Positions 8,357 to 18,100 of a DNA stretch of 64,000 bases are shown here, piece by piece; within the stretch, counting starts at the first letter, position 1, and every line of letters begins with the position of its first letter. Where the stretch lies: NCBI GenBank assembly GCA_045614025.1, contig JAZLCE010000021.1, positions 1 through 64,000 on the forward strand. The letters run 5' to 3'. The notes beneath the pieces were generated by a model that worked only from the letters and a program-made list of their open reading frames with translations, ran no database searches and was not told the DNA's origin. Source of the DNA: RGIG4140 sp045614025 (GTDB lineage: Bacteria; Pseudomonadota; Alphaproteobacteria; CAAHEQ01; UBA3637). Made by a program: the position numbers and the translations under genes.

Positions 8357-10675
8357 TCAGTTTTTAAAAAAACTTTCTATTTGTGGATCTTTATATTTTT
8401 TTGCCAAATCAAATGCAGTATCCCCATTTTTATCTTTCAAAGTTAAATCCACACCATATTCCATTAAAACACTTATAAAAGAAGGGTATCCCAAAAGAAC
8501 TGCAATATGAAGCAGTGTTTCTTTTGTTTCTTCATCAACCGAATTAACATCCGCACCAGCATTTAAAAGAATTTTAAAATATCGCATATCGCGTTGAACC
8601 AACGCTTGGCGCAAAGCCTCATATCCAAGATTTTTAATTCTATTAGGACCACAAAAACACTTGTGTCGCATCATAAGAACAACAACTTCTCTATCTAAAA
8701 TAGTTAAAGCTAGTTCAATCGGCGTCTTTTTATATAAATACACTTCATTTAAATGAGCTTTTTTTTCAATTGCTTTTTCTACAAATTCAAGATTATTCGT
8801 TAAAATGCCATGAAACAACAAACATTCATAAACTTTTTTTTCATTTTCATAAGACTCAAAAAAATCTTTTATTCTTTTTGATTTTTCTTGAATTAACGAA
8901 GCACAACTTTTCCCTTCTTTATTACAAAGATATGGATTTGCTCCCTTTTGAAGAAAAAATTTAAAAGCCTCAAAATTATCGTTTTGAATAGCCAAATGGA
9001 GTGGTGTATTCAAATTTTTATCTACTGCATTAAAATCAATATCAGTTTCACTTAAAAACGAAAGACAGGCAGACTTTTGACTTAAAGCAGCAAAATGTGC
9101 CATTGTTTTAGAATCAAAATCTTTAGCATACAATTGCTCTGTTTTATCCAAAAGTAATTCTATAATTTTTGAATTTCCTGTTTCAAAAGCTTTCATTAAA
9201 GGCGTTTGTCCTTTATAGTCAGATATAGTTTTATCTGCATTTAAATAAAGAAGTGATTGAACCATATCCTCTTTTTCGTTACAAACAGCAAAAAAAAGTG
9301 GCGTTTGTCCTTTAGAATCTATGGCATTCACATCACAATGCAACTCATTGATTTGATCAACTGTCACTTTTATTTTTTGTTCAGCTAAATGATGCAAAAC
9401 ACTTCTTTCTTCTTTTTGTTTAGCATTTAAAGGTAATTCTTTTAATAAAATCCTATGCAACAAAAAGCAGTTTTGAGCTTCTAAATCAAGTTGATTTTGA
9501 ATCGATACTTGCATTTCTTTAACTGCAATTTTTACCATAGAAAAAGAAATATTTGGCATCAAAATAATAAAAACATTCTTTAAAACAAATTTTAGTAATT
9601 TTTTTAAATGTGTTTTTTCAAAAGCTAAAAACTTATTTAACTCAACTATAAATTTATCTTGATCTAATGAAATTGTTTTTAAAGGTAAAACTGAAGAAAA
9701 TAACTCTTTTTTCAAAAGATACTTTACATAATCCATATAAGCAACTTGCAACTGTTGAGATAGTATAAATTTATTTTGTAGACTTTTCCAATCCGCATTC
9801 ATCTGGATAACATCTTGCAACTGAACAGATAAAGAAAATTTCATCCATGCTTCACCCCATTCTTGTTTTTCAGCTTCAGAAACAGCATTCAGCACTTTAT
9901 CTTCTAAAATATATTCCTCTTTTGCCGAACCTTTTTGCTCAACTTCCAAAAATTTTCGTCTTAAAGATATAATTGAGTCAAAAACATCACTAAAAAAATC
10001 TTGAAAAAGAAGATCATTGTTTTGATTTTCTACACCATTATTAAAATTGTTATTTTTTTTAAGTAAATTACTTTTTTTTTGCACCACATCTAAAAAAGAT
10101 TGATACATTTCTTCCGAATAAGAAAGATTATACCCTTCTTCACAAAGAAATTTTTTATTTTGATTTTGCAACCTTAATGGATATAAATAAAACTTTTCTT
10201 CTTGTTCTAAAAAACTCTTATAATTTTCAACTTGCCACTCAAAAGTTGTTTCATCATATTTGTAACTGCCATCAATATAATTTTTTTGAAAACGATCAAC
10301 AAGATAATTTCTCATTCTTAAAATACAATCATATAAAACAGCCTTATATGTTGAATTTGTTTTTTTTAAAATAGTGGCAACAAAAAAAGCATCTTCAAAT
10401 TTTTTTAACGTTATCAAAATTTCATTATATTTACTAATTACTTTTAACCAATCATATAATGAATGAGAAGTTCCTTCCTTTAATAACACATAAAGCTCTT
10501 CTTCTATTTGATAAAAATCCAAAACATTTTTTTCCAAAACCTCAAACTTACTGTCTTTATCTAAAAAACTATCCAGCTCTTTTAAACGGCTTTTTTCTTC
10601 TTTTTCTTGTAACAATACGCCATTTGTTTGAAAGTCATTAAAAGAAGAATTAAAATTTAATGCTTCATGTAACAT
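8357..10675 (-). CDS. large ankyrin-repeat protein of unknown function
   Basis: About 772 residues. The first 440 or so are Lys/Glu/Leu-rich, look helical, and match no domain I know. The last third carries ankyrin repeats, visible as GQTPLFFAV, GQTPLMKAF, NTPLHLAIQN, KTPIELAL, ETLLHIAVLLG and a final NGDTAFDLAKKY, with GAD/GAN turn motifs between them. No signal peptide is seen. The frame is open upstream through a tRNA, but the start used here follows GGAG and lies just downstream of a TTGACA promoter, which settles it. The gene ends in TGA with TAA as the very next codon. Ankyrin proteins are frequent in host-associated alphaproteobacteria, often as effectors. Whether this one is secreted cannot be told. 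Confidence 0.8.
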   Translation of the reverse strand: MLHEALNFNSSFNDFQTNGVLLQEKEEKSRLKELDSFLDKDSKFEVLEKNVLDFYQIEEELYVLLKEGTSHSLYDWLKVISKYNEILITLKKFEDAFFVATILKKTNSTYKAVLYDCILRMRNYLVDRFQKNYIDGSYKYDETTFEWQVENYKSFLEQEEKFYLYPLRLQNQNKKFLCEEGYNLSYSEEMYQSFLDVVQKKSNLLKKNNNFNNGVENQNNDLLFQDFFSDVFDSIISLRRKFLEVEQKGSAKEEYILEDKVLNAVSEAEKQEWGEAWMKFSLSVQLQDVIQMNADWKSLQNKFILSQQLQVAYMDYVKYLLKKELFSSVLPLKTISLDQDKFIVELNKFLAFEKTHLKKLLKFVLKNVFIILMPNISFSMVKIAVKEMQVSIQNQLDLEAQNCFLLHRILLKELPLNAKQKEERSVLHHLAEQKIKVTVDQINELHCDVNAIDSKGQTPLFFAVCNEKEDMVQSLLYLNADKTISDYKGQTPLMKAFETGNSKIIELLLDKTEQLYAKDFDSKTMAHFAALSQKSACLSFLSETDIDFNAVDKNLNTPLHLAIQNDNFEAFKFFLQKGANPYLCNKEGKSCASLIQEKSKRIKDFFESYENEKKVYECLLFHGILTNNLEFVEKAIEKKAHLNEVYLYKKTPIELALTILDREVVVLMMRHKCFCGPNRIKNLGYEALRQALVQRDMRYFKILLNAGADVNSVDEETKETLLHIAVLLGYPSFISVLMEYGVDLTLKDKNGDTAFDLAKKYKDPQIESFFKN

Positions 10676-10700
10676 AGGAAGATCTCCAAAAAAACAACCT

Positions 10701-10729
10701 ATGATACATAAAATCTTATGATTTGTCAA
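10701..10729 (-). promoter_or_regulatory. sigma70-type promoter of the ankyrin gene
   Basis: On the minus strand an exact TTGACA (10724-10729), 17 bases and TATCAT (10701-10706) lie about 26 bases before the ATG at 10675. This supports the downstream start of the ankyrin gene. Confidence 0.7.
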
Positions 10730-10735
10730 TAAAAT

Positions 10736-10772
10736 TGAAAAATCCCCCAAAAAGCAAAACCTTTTTGAGGGA
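10736..10772 (-). terminator. terminator downstream of tRNA-Thr
   Basis: On the minus strand TCCCTCAAAAA and TTTTTGGGGGA flank an eight-base loop. The stem has one mismatch and is followed by TTTTT. It sits directly after the tRNA and before the ankyrin promoter. Confidence 0.8.
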
Positions 10773-10775
10773 ACA

Positions 10776-10851
<76 letters not shown>

Positions 10852-10860
10852 GTTAAAACT

Positions 10861-10889
10861 TTTATACGCGATCTAAAAACAAAATGCAA
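10861..10889 (-). promoter_or_regulatory. promoter of tRNA-Thr
   Basis: On the minus strand TTGCAT (10884-10889), 17 bases and TATAAA (10861-10866) put the predicted start of transcription a few bases before the tRNA 5' end. Confidence 0.6.
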
Positions 10890-10897
10890 GAAAAAAA

Positions 10898-11101
10898 TTA
10901 TCTTCCTTGATTTGCCATTTTTACAGAAGGTTGAACGAGGGCAACACCTAACATTTGAGCACATTCAGAGTTAGCAAGAGATTTTTCATTATACCCTGTT
11001 TTTGCCACTTCAACACCATTAACATAACCTGTTGCATTTTTAAATGATTTTTTAAATTCTGAAGTGTTTTGAGCGTCTTGAAGTGTTTCATTTACAGTCA
11101 T
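10898..11101 (-). CDS. small orphan protein, 67 residues
   Basis: I do not recognise this protein. It is soluble, with no signal peptide or membrane helix, and has a central FKNATGYVNGVEVAKTGYN stretch and one Cys. Three things argue that it is a real gene. It has a strong, correctly placed promoter (TTGACA-17-TATGCT). It has an AAGGA site eight bases before the ATG. And it fills the gap between hdaA and tRNA-Thr as a stand-alone unit. The strong promoter suggests abundant expression. I see no neighbour that points to a role. Confidence 0.6.
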   Translation of the reverse strand: MTVNETLQDAQNTSEFKKSFKNATGYVNGVEVAKTGYNEKSLANSECAQMLGVALVQPSVKMANQGR

Positions 11102-11138
11102 AGCATCTTCCTTTGTCTAATTTTTTCTTAACGAGGGG

Positions 11139-11167
11139 AGCATACCACGATAACTAACCTCTGTCAA
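11139..11167 (-). promoter_or_regulatory. strong sigma70-type promoter of the 67-residue gene
   Basis: On the minus strand TTGACA (11162-11167), exactly 17 bases and TATGCT (11139-11144) come before a leader of about 30 bases and the ATG at 11101. Confidence 0.72.
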
Positions 11168-11201
11168 CCCTTTTTTTATGAAAAGATAAGAAAATTTTAT
11201 G

Positions 11202-11912
11202 TTATTTAAAATTAAACAATGTCAACTGGGCTTTTTGCTCATCATAATTCTTTTTAAACATATCATCAAAAACCAAATCCAATGCCTCTTTCATCAATGG
11301 AATGGTTACGGCTCTACCCTGCCCCAAAGACATACTATCTGCCTTATCCACCAATTTTTGAGCAAGCGAAAAACTCATAGGTAATCTTTTAAGCGTATAT
11401 TCTAAAACATTTGGTTGCAAATGAATATGCTTATCTAAAAATAATTTAATCAAAAGCATTGATATAACATCTTGGTCTGGCATGCAAATCACCGTTCTTG
11501 GAACAGTGTTCATCCTTGTAACCAAATCACGCAATTTAAAAACAGGCTCATTTGTTGCCGTCATAAGCAAATAACGCCCTGTATCATGAATCATATTATA
11601 AAGGTGAAATAAAGCTTTTTCATCTCTTAGTTTATCCACATTTTCAAGAACAACCTTGCGGGCATAATCTGGTAAAATAAAATCTTCATCCAGAAACCTT
11701 GCATCAATATGATAATCAGAGAAAATTGAGGCCAAATGTGTTTTACCGCTACCTGTTTCTCCACAAATTAATAAAGCAAAATAAGGCCAATTTGGATACC
11801 TATCAATCCAACGAACAGCTTCCTCATTGCATCTTGCAACAATAAAATCATCCCGACCGAAAGCTTTTCGGTAGGATAATAAAAGTGGCAACTGTTCAAA
11901 AGACTTCATCAT
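11202..11912 (-). CDS. hdaA: HdaA, DnaA-like AAA+ regulator of replication initiation
   Basis: About 236 residues resembling the ATPase domain of DnaA, without a DNA-binding domain. Walker A is GETGSGKTH and the Walker B region is VVLENVDKL. An N-terminal EQLPLLL (residues 6-12) fits the clamp-binding QL.L. motif by which Hda proteins dock on the DnaN sliding clamp to stimulate DnaA-ATP hydrolysis after initiation. Unusually, the extreme C-terminus carries a second sequence, QLTLF, that matches the clamp-binding consensus even better. The frame opens at a TTG three codons upstream; I chose the first ATG. It directly follows the AI-2E permease gene, the typical alphaproteobacterial order. Confidence 0.85.
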   Translation of the reverse strand: MMKSFEQLPLLLSYRKAFGRDDFIVARCNEEAVRWIDRYPNWPYFALLICGETGSGKTHLASIFSDYHIDARFLDEDFILPDYARKVVLENVDKLRDEKALFHLYNMIHDTGRYLLMTATNEPVFKLRDLVTRMNTVPRTVICMPDQDVISMLLIKLFLDKHIHLQPNVLEYTLKRLPMSFSLAQKLVDKADSMSLGQGRAVTIPLMKEALDLVFDDMFKKNYDEQKAQLTLFNFK

Positions 11913-11922
11913 CTCTTTCAAC

Positions 11923-13005
11923 CTACTTTTTCTTTTTAGCTCCTTTTTGTGTTGATAAATATACTGGTGTTGAACGATACCATTTTAAAATTCTTCGAAC
12001 AAGGACACCAATAATTGCAGCCACAGGAACAGCCACAAAAACACCAACAAAACCAAATAACACTCCACCAGCTAAAAGTGCAAAAATTACCCAAACTGGA
12101 TGTAATCCGACCTTATTTCCAACCAATTTGGGAGTTAAAACATAGCTTTCTAAAATCTGACCAAATAAGAAAACCAAACCAATCCCTACCCAAAGTGAAA
12201 ATGAGGCTTGTTGCACCAATGCCAATAAACAGCTTAAAATCACGCCTGTTAAAAATCCAAAATATGGAATAAATGATAAAATACCCGATAAGAATCCAAC
12301 CAACAACCCTGAATCCAAACCGATTAATGAGAGGAAAACACCATAAAACACCCCTAATAACAAGCAAACAGAGGCCTGACCGCGGATAAATCCTGAAAGA
12401 GCCGTATTAATCTCTTTCAAAATAGAATGCACCTCTTCTTTTTTATTCAAAGGAATCAAATCTGACATTTTTTCCTCCACAGAAACCCAATCTCTTAACA
12501 CATAAAATAACACAACTGGCGTAATTAAAACAAGAGAAATTATATTAAAGAAGACCAAGCCGCCCGTCAATACTTTTAATAAATTTGTTCCCATTGTGTT
12601 AAACAAAGAAAAAACTGTTTTTGAAACCGCTTCAGAAATCTGCTTTAATTGATCTTGAGGCATATTTTCTTTTGTATACAATATAAGTGTTTGAATTTTC
12701 AGCCATAGCACATCAACAAACTGAGGAACTTTCACCATTAAAGCCAAAATTTGAGCTTGCAAAATTGGAACAAAAATCAAAAAAACAGCCACTATAAAAA
12801 AACAAAATAAAAACGTTATAAAAACACTTGCCAATGATCTAGAAAAATTCTTTTTTTCAAGATAAATGGCTAATGGATGCAAAAAGTATGCTAAAACAAA
12901 CGCCAAAACAAATGGCAGTAATATAGAAGAAATTTCAACAACAAACCATGTTAAAATTCCTAAAATCAAAAAAATTAAAATGAGTGCTTTTTGAAACTTA
13001 GTCAC
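11923..13005 (-). CDS. AI-2E (PerM/YhhT) family permease
   Basis: This 360-residue membrane protein has three N-terminal helices, a soluble middle region and a C-terminal bundle. It carries the family's characteristic stretches: a first helix pair rich in LLPFVLAFVLAYFLHPL, a central GQASVCLLLGVFYG, and a late PKLVGNKVGLHPVWVIFALL segment. Members have been linked to autoinducer export or ion transport, and the true substrate of most is unknown. The start is GTG, supported by a perfect AAAGGAG eight bases upstream. The gene lies between the DUF2066 gene and hdaA in one transcription unit. Confidence 0.88.
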   Translation of the reverse strand: MTKFQKALILIFLILGILTWFVVEISSILLPFVLAFVLAYFLHPLAIYLEKKNFSRSLASVFITFLFCFFIVAVFLIFVPILQAQILALMVKVPQFVDVLWLKIQTLILYTKENMPQDQLKQISEAVSKTVFSLFNTMGTNLLKVLTGGLVFFNIISLVLITPVVLFYVLRDWVSVEEKMSDLIPLNKKEEVHSILKEINTALSGFIRGQASVCLLLGVFYGVFLSLIGLDSGLLVGFLSGILSFIPYFGFLTGVILSCLLALVQQASFSLWVGIGLVFLFGQILESYVLTPKLVGNKVGLHPVWVIFALLAGGVLFGFVGVFVAVPVAAIIGVLVRRILKWYRSTPVYLSTQKGAKKKK

Positions 13006-13020
13006 CTTAAACTCCTTTAA

Positions 13021-14166
13021 TTAGAACTCACCACTTATTGATCCATTCTCTTGTTCCGATAAATTTTCAAAGGGTAATGCATTTTGCTTTGTTTCTGAAG
13101 CATTTAATTTTTCATCAATAAAAGTCAATAGATAAACAGGCTCTTCTGTTTCAGACATATAGGGCATTAATCCCATCTGATTTAATAATAATTTTTTTTG
13201 CAATTCATCTAAAGATCCTTTAAAAGCCATTTCAACTGAAAGCATCTTATTTTTAAAGCCCTTAATTTCCACTTTTTCAACAAAATTAAGCTTAGCAATT
13301 TTATCCTTTATTTTTTTCAACTCGGATACTTTTGAAACAGGCGTCAACAAATGATAAACGCTAACAGGCGCCACATTCTTTGTCATTAAATAAATCCATT
13401 TCTTCTCCATATTTGAAAAAGCATCTTGAATTAAATCCTTCACAACAAAATGAATATCTTCTCTATCATCCATTACTTGAAAATTAACCATTGCTTCTAG
13501 CATACTTTCTTCAGGAAGAACTTTTGTTTCAACTTGATAAACGTCATCTAATTTTTTTATTTTAAGAATCAAAACGTTACTTACTTCATATTCATTTAAA
13601 AATGATGTTTGCTTTTCAATTAAACCTTCTTGCCAAACTTTTGAAGCTTCTTGCAACTTTTGAACGTTATCTGGCACAACACTTATTTGAAAAAATTTAT
13701 TCTCAGCTTTTGTTTTATAAAAATAATCTAAAATTGGATTTTCTTTATCAAAAACAATCTCTGTTCCATTATTTTCAAAAACGGGAACTAACAACATTGG
13801 TTCTGGAAGAGAAGTTAAAAAAGGTTCATTTTGAGCATCCAACAACTCATAGATTGGCTCGGCTTTAAAACGAACACTTAAATTTCCTTTATATGTAGTA
13901 GCAGAAACTTTTTCATCAGAAAGAGAAACATCTTGAACAAATGGTGTTACATCAAAACCTTCAAATTGAGTTATATCCACTGTGGGAGATATTTTTTCAA
14001 TCAACATTAAAAAGGCTTGTTTTTGCCCCTGAGAAACAGCATTTGTTTGCGCTTCAAGAACGTTTTGCCCTTCTCCTGCAACTAAAATATTGCTTTGCAC
14101 ATAAAAATTTGATGCAAAAGCATTTGCTGAAAAAAACGTTACAAGAGCAATTAATATTTTTTTCAT
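13021..14166 (-). CDS. DUF2066 domain exported protein
   Basis: This 381-residue protein has a clear signal peptide (MKKILIALVTFFSANAFAS, cleavage after AFA). The N-terminal half matches DUF2066, recognised by its length, by its early region EAQTNAVSQGQKQAFLMLIEK, and by its standard place before an AI-2E permease and hdaA in alphaproteobacteria. The function of DUF2066 is unknown; export suggests a periplasmic or outer-membrane role. The C-terminal third is Lys/Glu-rich and ends in a polar tail. AAAAAGGA lies just before the ATG. Confidence 0.75.
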   Translation of the reverse strand: MKKILIALVTFFSANAFASNFYVQSNILVAGEGQNVLEAQTNAVSQGQKQAFLMLIEKISPTVDITQFEGFDVTPFVQDVSLSDEKVSATTYKGNLSVRFKAEPIYELLDAQNEPFLTSLPEPMLLVPVFENNGTEIVFDKENPILDYFYKTKAENKFFQISVVPDNVQKLQEASKVWQEGLIEKQTSFLNEYEVSNVLILKIKKLDDVYQVETKVLPEESMLEAMVNFQVMDDREDIHFVVKDLIQDAFSNMEKKWIYLMTKNVAPVSVYHLLTPVSKVSELKKIKDKIAKLNFVEKVEIKGFKNKMLSVEMAFKGSLDELQKKLLLNQMGLMPYMSETEEPVYLLTFIDEKLNASETKQNALPFENLSEQENGSISGEF

Positions 14167-14197
14167 TCTTTTTCCTTTTTTGTTGAAGATTAAAATT

Positions 14198-14226
14198 TTG
14201 ACTGATATACTCTTTTAAGATAAAGA
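14198..14226 (+). promoter_or_regulatory. sigma70-type promoter of the HIT gene
   Basis: TTGACT (14198-14203), 17 bases and TAAAGA (14221-14226) lie about 80 bases upstream of the HIT start codon. No other element is seen in the leader. Confidence 0.45.
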
Positions 14227-14304
14227 TTTTAAACTCTCACCTTTAAAACGGGTTTATTTTAGCAAATTGAAACAAAAAGAGCAACAAAAAAGAAAGGTAA
14301 AATA

Positions 14305-14661
14305 ATGGAATATAATGCTGATAATGTGTTTGCAAAAATCATTCGAGGAGAAATTCCTTGCAACAAAATTTATGAAGATGAATTTGCCTTGGCATTTTAC
14401 GATATTGCCCCAAAAGCAAAAATTCACGCTCTTGTAATTGCTAAAGCAATGGTTGTTAACTTTGCTGATTTTATTGAACACTCAACTGCTGATGAAATTG
14501 AAGGATATATGCGCGCAATTGTGAAAGTAACAGAACTTTTAAATGTGAACGAAACAGGCTATAGAATTGTTTTTAATTCTGGAACAGATAGTGGACAAGA
14601 AGTTCCTCATTTACATGCCCATATTTTAGGTGGTGAAAAACTTCAAACAGAACATCTTTAA
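14305..14661 (+). CDS. HIT family (HinT-like) nucleotide hydrolase
   Basis: This 118-residue histidine-triad protein has the full PHLHAHILGG motif near its end, which carries the catalytic His, and an N-terminal KIIRGEIPCNKIYED typical of HinT. Bacterial HinT proteins hydrolyse purine nucleoside phosphoramidates and aminoacyl-adenylates in the cytoplasm. Length is normal. GAAAGG precedes the ATG. The gene is single, facing the pilin-like gene across a shared hairpin terminator. Confidence 0.93.
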   Translation: MEYNADNVFAKIIRGEIPCNKIYEDEFALAFYDIAPKAKIHALVIAKAMVVNFADFIEHSTADEIEGYMRAIVKVTELLNVNETGYRIVFNSGTDSGQEVPHLHAHILGGEKLQTEHL

Positions 14662-14665
14662 TAAT

Positions 14666-14697
14666 AAAAAAAGCCGCTTTTTAAAGCGGCTTTTTTT
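14666..14697. terminator. bidirectional hairpin terminator
   Basis: A 15-base-pair perfect stem with GCCGC in its core, A-run on the left and T-run on the right, lies between two convergent genes (HIT and the pilin-like protein). It can act in both directions. Confidence 0.88.
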
Positions 14698-14705
14698 ATT
14701 ATTCT

Positions 14706-15152
14706 TTACTTTAAATCTTTACTAGAAGCAAACTCAATTGCCAGTATTTTATTATCTTGATCGCTTAATTCCTTATTAGTACGATATTGAGAAACTTCTA
14801 ATTCTTCAAAATATGAAACAACACGGCTATCTAAATCTGTAAAAGTAATTCGATAGCAATATTGATTACGTTTTGTTTCTAATTCACAAGAATTTATTTG
14901 AGAGGAAGAAGCATTAACTCCTTTCATTGATTGGCTCAAGAATCTATCAAGCGCCTTCATTGTTTTCACTTGAGATCCTTCGACCACTAAAATTGTTTTT
15001 AACAAAGCATCTTCCATTCCTGAAATTTTCCATTTGCTTGTTAAATAATTATACCCACCAATTGAAGTGATTGATAAAAGGCTGATAATGGAAATAACCC
15101 CCATCATCTCAACCAATGTTCTTCCTTTTTCATTTTTATTTAATACTTTCAT
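14706..15152 (-). CDS. type IV pilin-like / pseudopilin-like protein
   Basis: This 148-residue protein has a prepilin-type N-terminus. A short basic leader ending in EKGR is followed by TLVEMMGVISIISLLSI, with Glu five residues after the processing site and then a long hydrophobic helix. This is the class III signal cut by prepilin peptidase. The remainder is soluble, with two Cys about 12 apart (NSCELETKRNQYC) that could form a disulfide. No other pilus assembly gene lies nearby. It sits 28 bases downstream of the RND permease gene and may be transcribed with it, although it has its own AAAGGA ribosome site. The role is unknown. Confidence 0.65.
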   Translation of the reverse strand: MKVLNKNEKGRTLVEMMGVISIISLLSITSIGGYNYLTSKWKISGMEDALLKTILVVEGSQVKTMKALDRFLSQSMKGVNASSSQINSCELETKRNQYCYRITFTDLDSRVVSYFEELEVSQYRTNKELSDQDNKILAIEFASSKDLK

Positions 15153-15180
15153 TTTATATCCTTTTTTAGTTTTTGAACAT

Positions 15181-18100
15181 TCATTTCATTTTTCTTTTTG
15201 TTTTTTTCTCAAACAAAGTTACTGATTTATTTTTATTCCAATAACGTTCCACAATTGTTTGGAAAACAACATAAAGTGCAGGAATGAAGAATATTCCAAC
15301 AAATGAAGAAATAAATAATCCACCAAAAATTGAAGACCCAATTGCTTTACGAGCCATCGCCCCTGCTCCTGAAGAAATTACCAAAGGCAAGAATCCTAAA
15401 AGAGCAGCAATAGCTGTCATCATAATAGCTCTAAATCTCATATGAGCGCCGTTGATAGCAGCCTCCTCAATAGACAATCCTTTAGCATGTTCTTCTTTTG
15501 CAAACTCAACCAAAAGAATAGCATTTTTAGCTGCCAAAGCAATCAAAACAATAATCCCTGCCTGTGCATAAAGATCATTTGTGATGGATCGAATCCACAA
15601 AAAGCCCACAGCACCAAACAGCCCAATAATAATTGAAACCATAACCGGAACAGGAATAACCCAACTTTCATATAAGGCAACTAAGAAAAGATATGCAAAC
15701 AAGAAAGCCAACACAAAGATAATAGCTGTTTGCGCACCAGCTTCTTGTTCTTGCAAACTCATACCAGTCCATTGATATTGGTATCCAGATGGTAAAACTT
15801 TATTAGATATTTCTTCCATTGCTTGAATAGCTGAACCAGAACTTAATCCTGCTGCGGGAGCAGCCGTAATTTTAACAGATCGATAGTTATTATATCGTTG
15901 AATAGATTGAGCACCAATCGTTCGTTTCACAGTAATTAACGAACGCAAAGGAACCATTTCTCCTTTTTTGTTTCGAATATTGATTTTATAAATATCTTCT
16001 AATGTTCGTCTATCTTGAACATCTCCTTGAACGTTAACTTGCCAAGTTCTACCATAAAGGTTAAAATCATTTACATATGTTCCACCAAGCATGGTTTGCA
16101 TGGTTGAGAAAATATCGGCAATTTCAACTCCTAGTGCATAGGCTTTTTTTCGATCAACAACCACTTCAACACGCGGTGAATCAACGGTATAAAACGTTGT
16201 AACCCGTTGCAAGCGCGGATCTTTATTCCCTTCTTGAATAATTCGATTTGCCACATTTAAAATTTGTTCTGGCGAATCACCTTGTGTGCTTTGCAAAACA
16301 TATTCCGCATCTGATGTCATACTAATCCCAGAAATAGCAGGCATATTAAAAGGGAACATTTTGGCTTCTTTAATATCCATTGTGGCTTGATAAACTTTTC
16401 CAATCAAACTATCAACATCTTGCCCTTTACCCTTTCTTTCAGAATAAGGTTTTAACTGAACAGCAAAAAAGCCATTTGATGAAGATTGAACACCACTCAT
16501 CATACCATAACCAATAATGGCCATGTATGACTCAATTTCAGGGATTTTTTTAAATCGTTCAGCAACTTCTTTCATCACTTTTTCTGTTCTATTCCAAGAA
16601 GCACCAGATGGCAATTGAACTTCCATTAAGAAAACACCTTGATCTTCAGCAGGCAAAAATCCAGATGGTGTTATCTTCATAAATCCCCAAGCGGCTAATC
16701 CAAATAAAGCAACTGCTACGATAGAAAAAACAGAATAATGTATTGTTTTTTTCACAATATTTGAATATCCATGTCTAAACCAATCAATTGCGTTCATAAC
16801 TTTTTGAACCAATTTAAATGGCTTATCATTTGATCTCATAATAACTGCAGCCACAGCTGGAGATAAAGTTAATGAATTAATCCCAGAAATCACCATTGCT
16901 GCCGAAATAGCAATAGCAAACTGACTATAAAGAAGACCAGAAATTCCTGGTGTAAACGCAACAGGAACAAATACTGCTAATAAAACCAATGTAATAGCAA
17001 TAATCGGAGCTGTAATCCGATTCATTGATTTTGAAACAGCTTCATGCGGTGTTAATTCAGGGTTTTCATGCATCACTGTTTCAACATCTTCCACAACCAC
17101 AATAGCATCATCTACAACAATACCAATTGCCAAAACAAGAGCTAATAATGAAATCGTATTTGCGGTCACACCAAAAAGCGTCATCCCCACAAAAGCACCA
17201 ATTAAAGAAACTGGAATGGCAATTGTTGGAATAATTGTTGCACGAAAAGTTCCCAAGAAGAAATAAGTAACTAACACAATCAACAAAAATGCTTCAAAAA
17301 TTGTTTGAAAAATTTCAGCTAATGAATCTTCAACAAATTTTGCATTGTTAAAAACCGTATTAAACTGAATTTCTGCTGGCATTTTCTTTTGAAGCTCAAC
17401 AACCTTTTTATTTACTGCACTTGCCACCGCAACAGCGTTTGATCCTGGCGCTTGGAAAATGGCAAGACCAACAGCCGGTTGCCCATTGTAAAGAGCCCGC
17501 ATTTCTTCTGATTTTGAAGCCAATTCAATACGCGCAATATCTTTTAAATATAAATAAGAACCATCTGTATTTGCCCGAATAACAATTTCTCCAAACTCTT
17601 CAGGCGTTGACAAACGACCTTGCGTTGTTAAAGAAAATTGAAATTGTTGATCAGGCGTTGAAGGCATAACCCCAATCCGACCTAAAGAACCTTGTAAATT
17701 TTGACCTTGAATCGCAGATAAAACTTCATTTGTGGATAATTTCAAACTTTTAAGTTTATCGCTATCTAACCATACACGCATGGAATAATCAAGAGTTGAG
17801 AAAACACGAACATCCCCCACACCACTTGTTCTTGAAAGTTCATCTTTAATATTAATTAACGTATAATTTGTTAAAAACACATCATCATAAGCAGGATTTG
17901 AAGATGAAACAGTGAAAATTTGCAACATAGAAGGCATTTTTGATTGAACAATAACCCCCTGCTTCAAAACTTCGGCTGGTAAGGTACTTTCAACCTGCTT
18001 CAACCGATTTTGAACATTAACTGCAGCAATATTTGAATCGGTTCCAATATTAAAAGTAACAGATAAATTATAGGAACCATCGTCACTACTGGTTGAAGAC

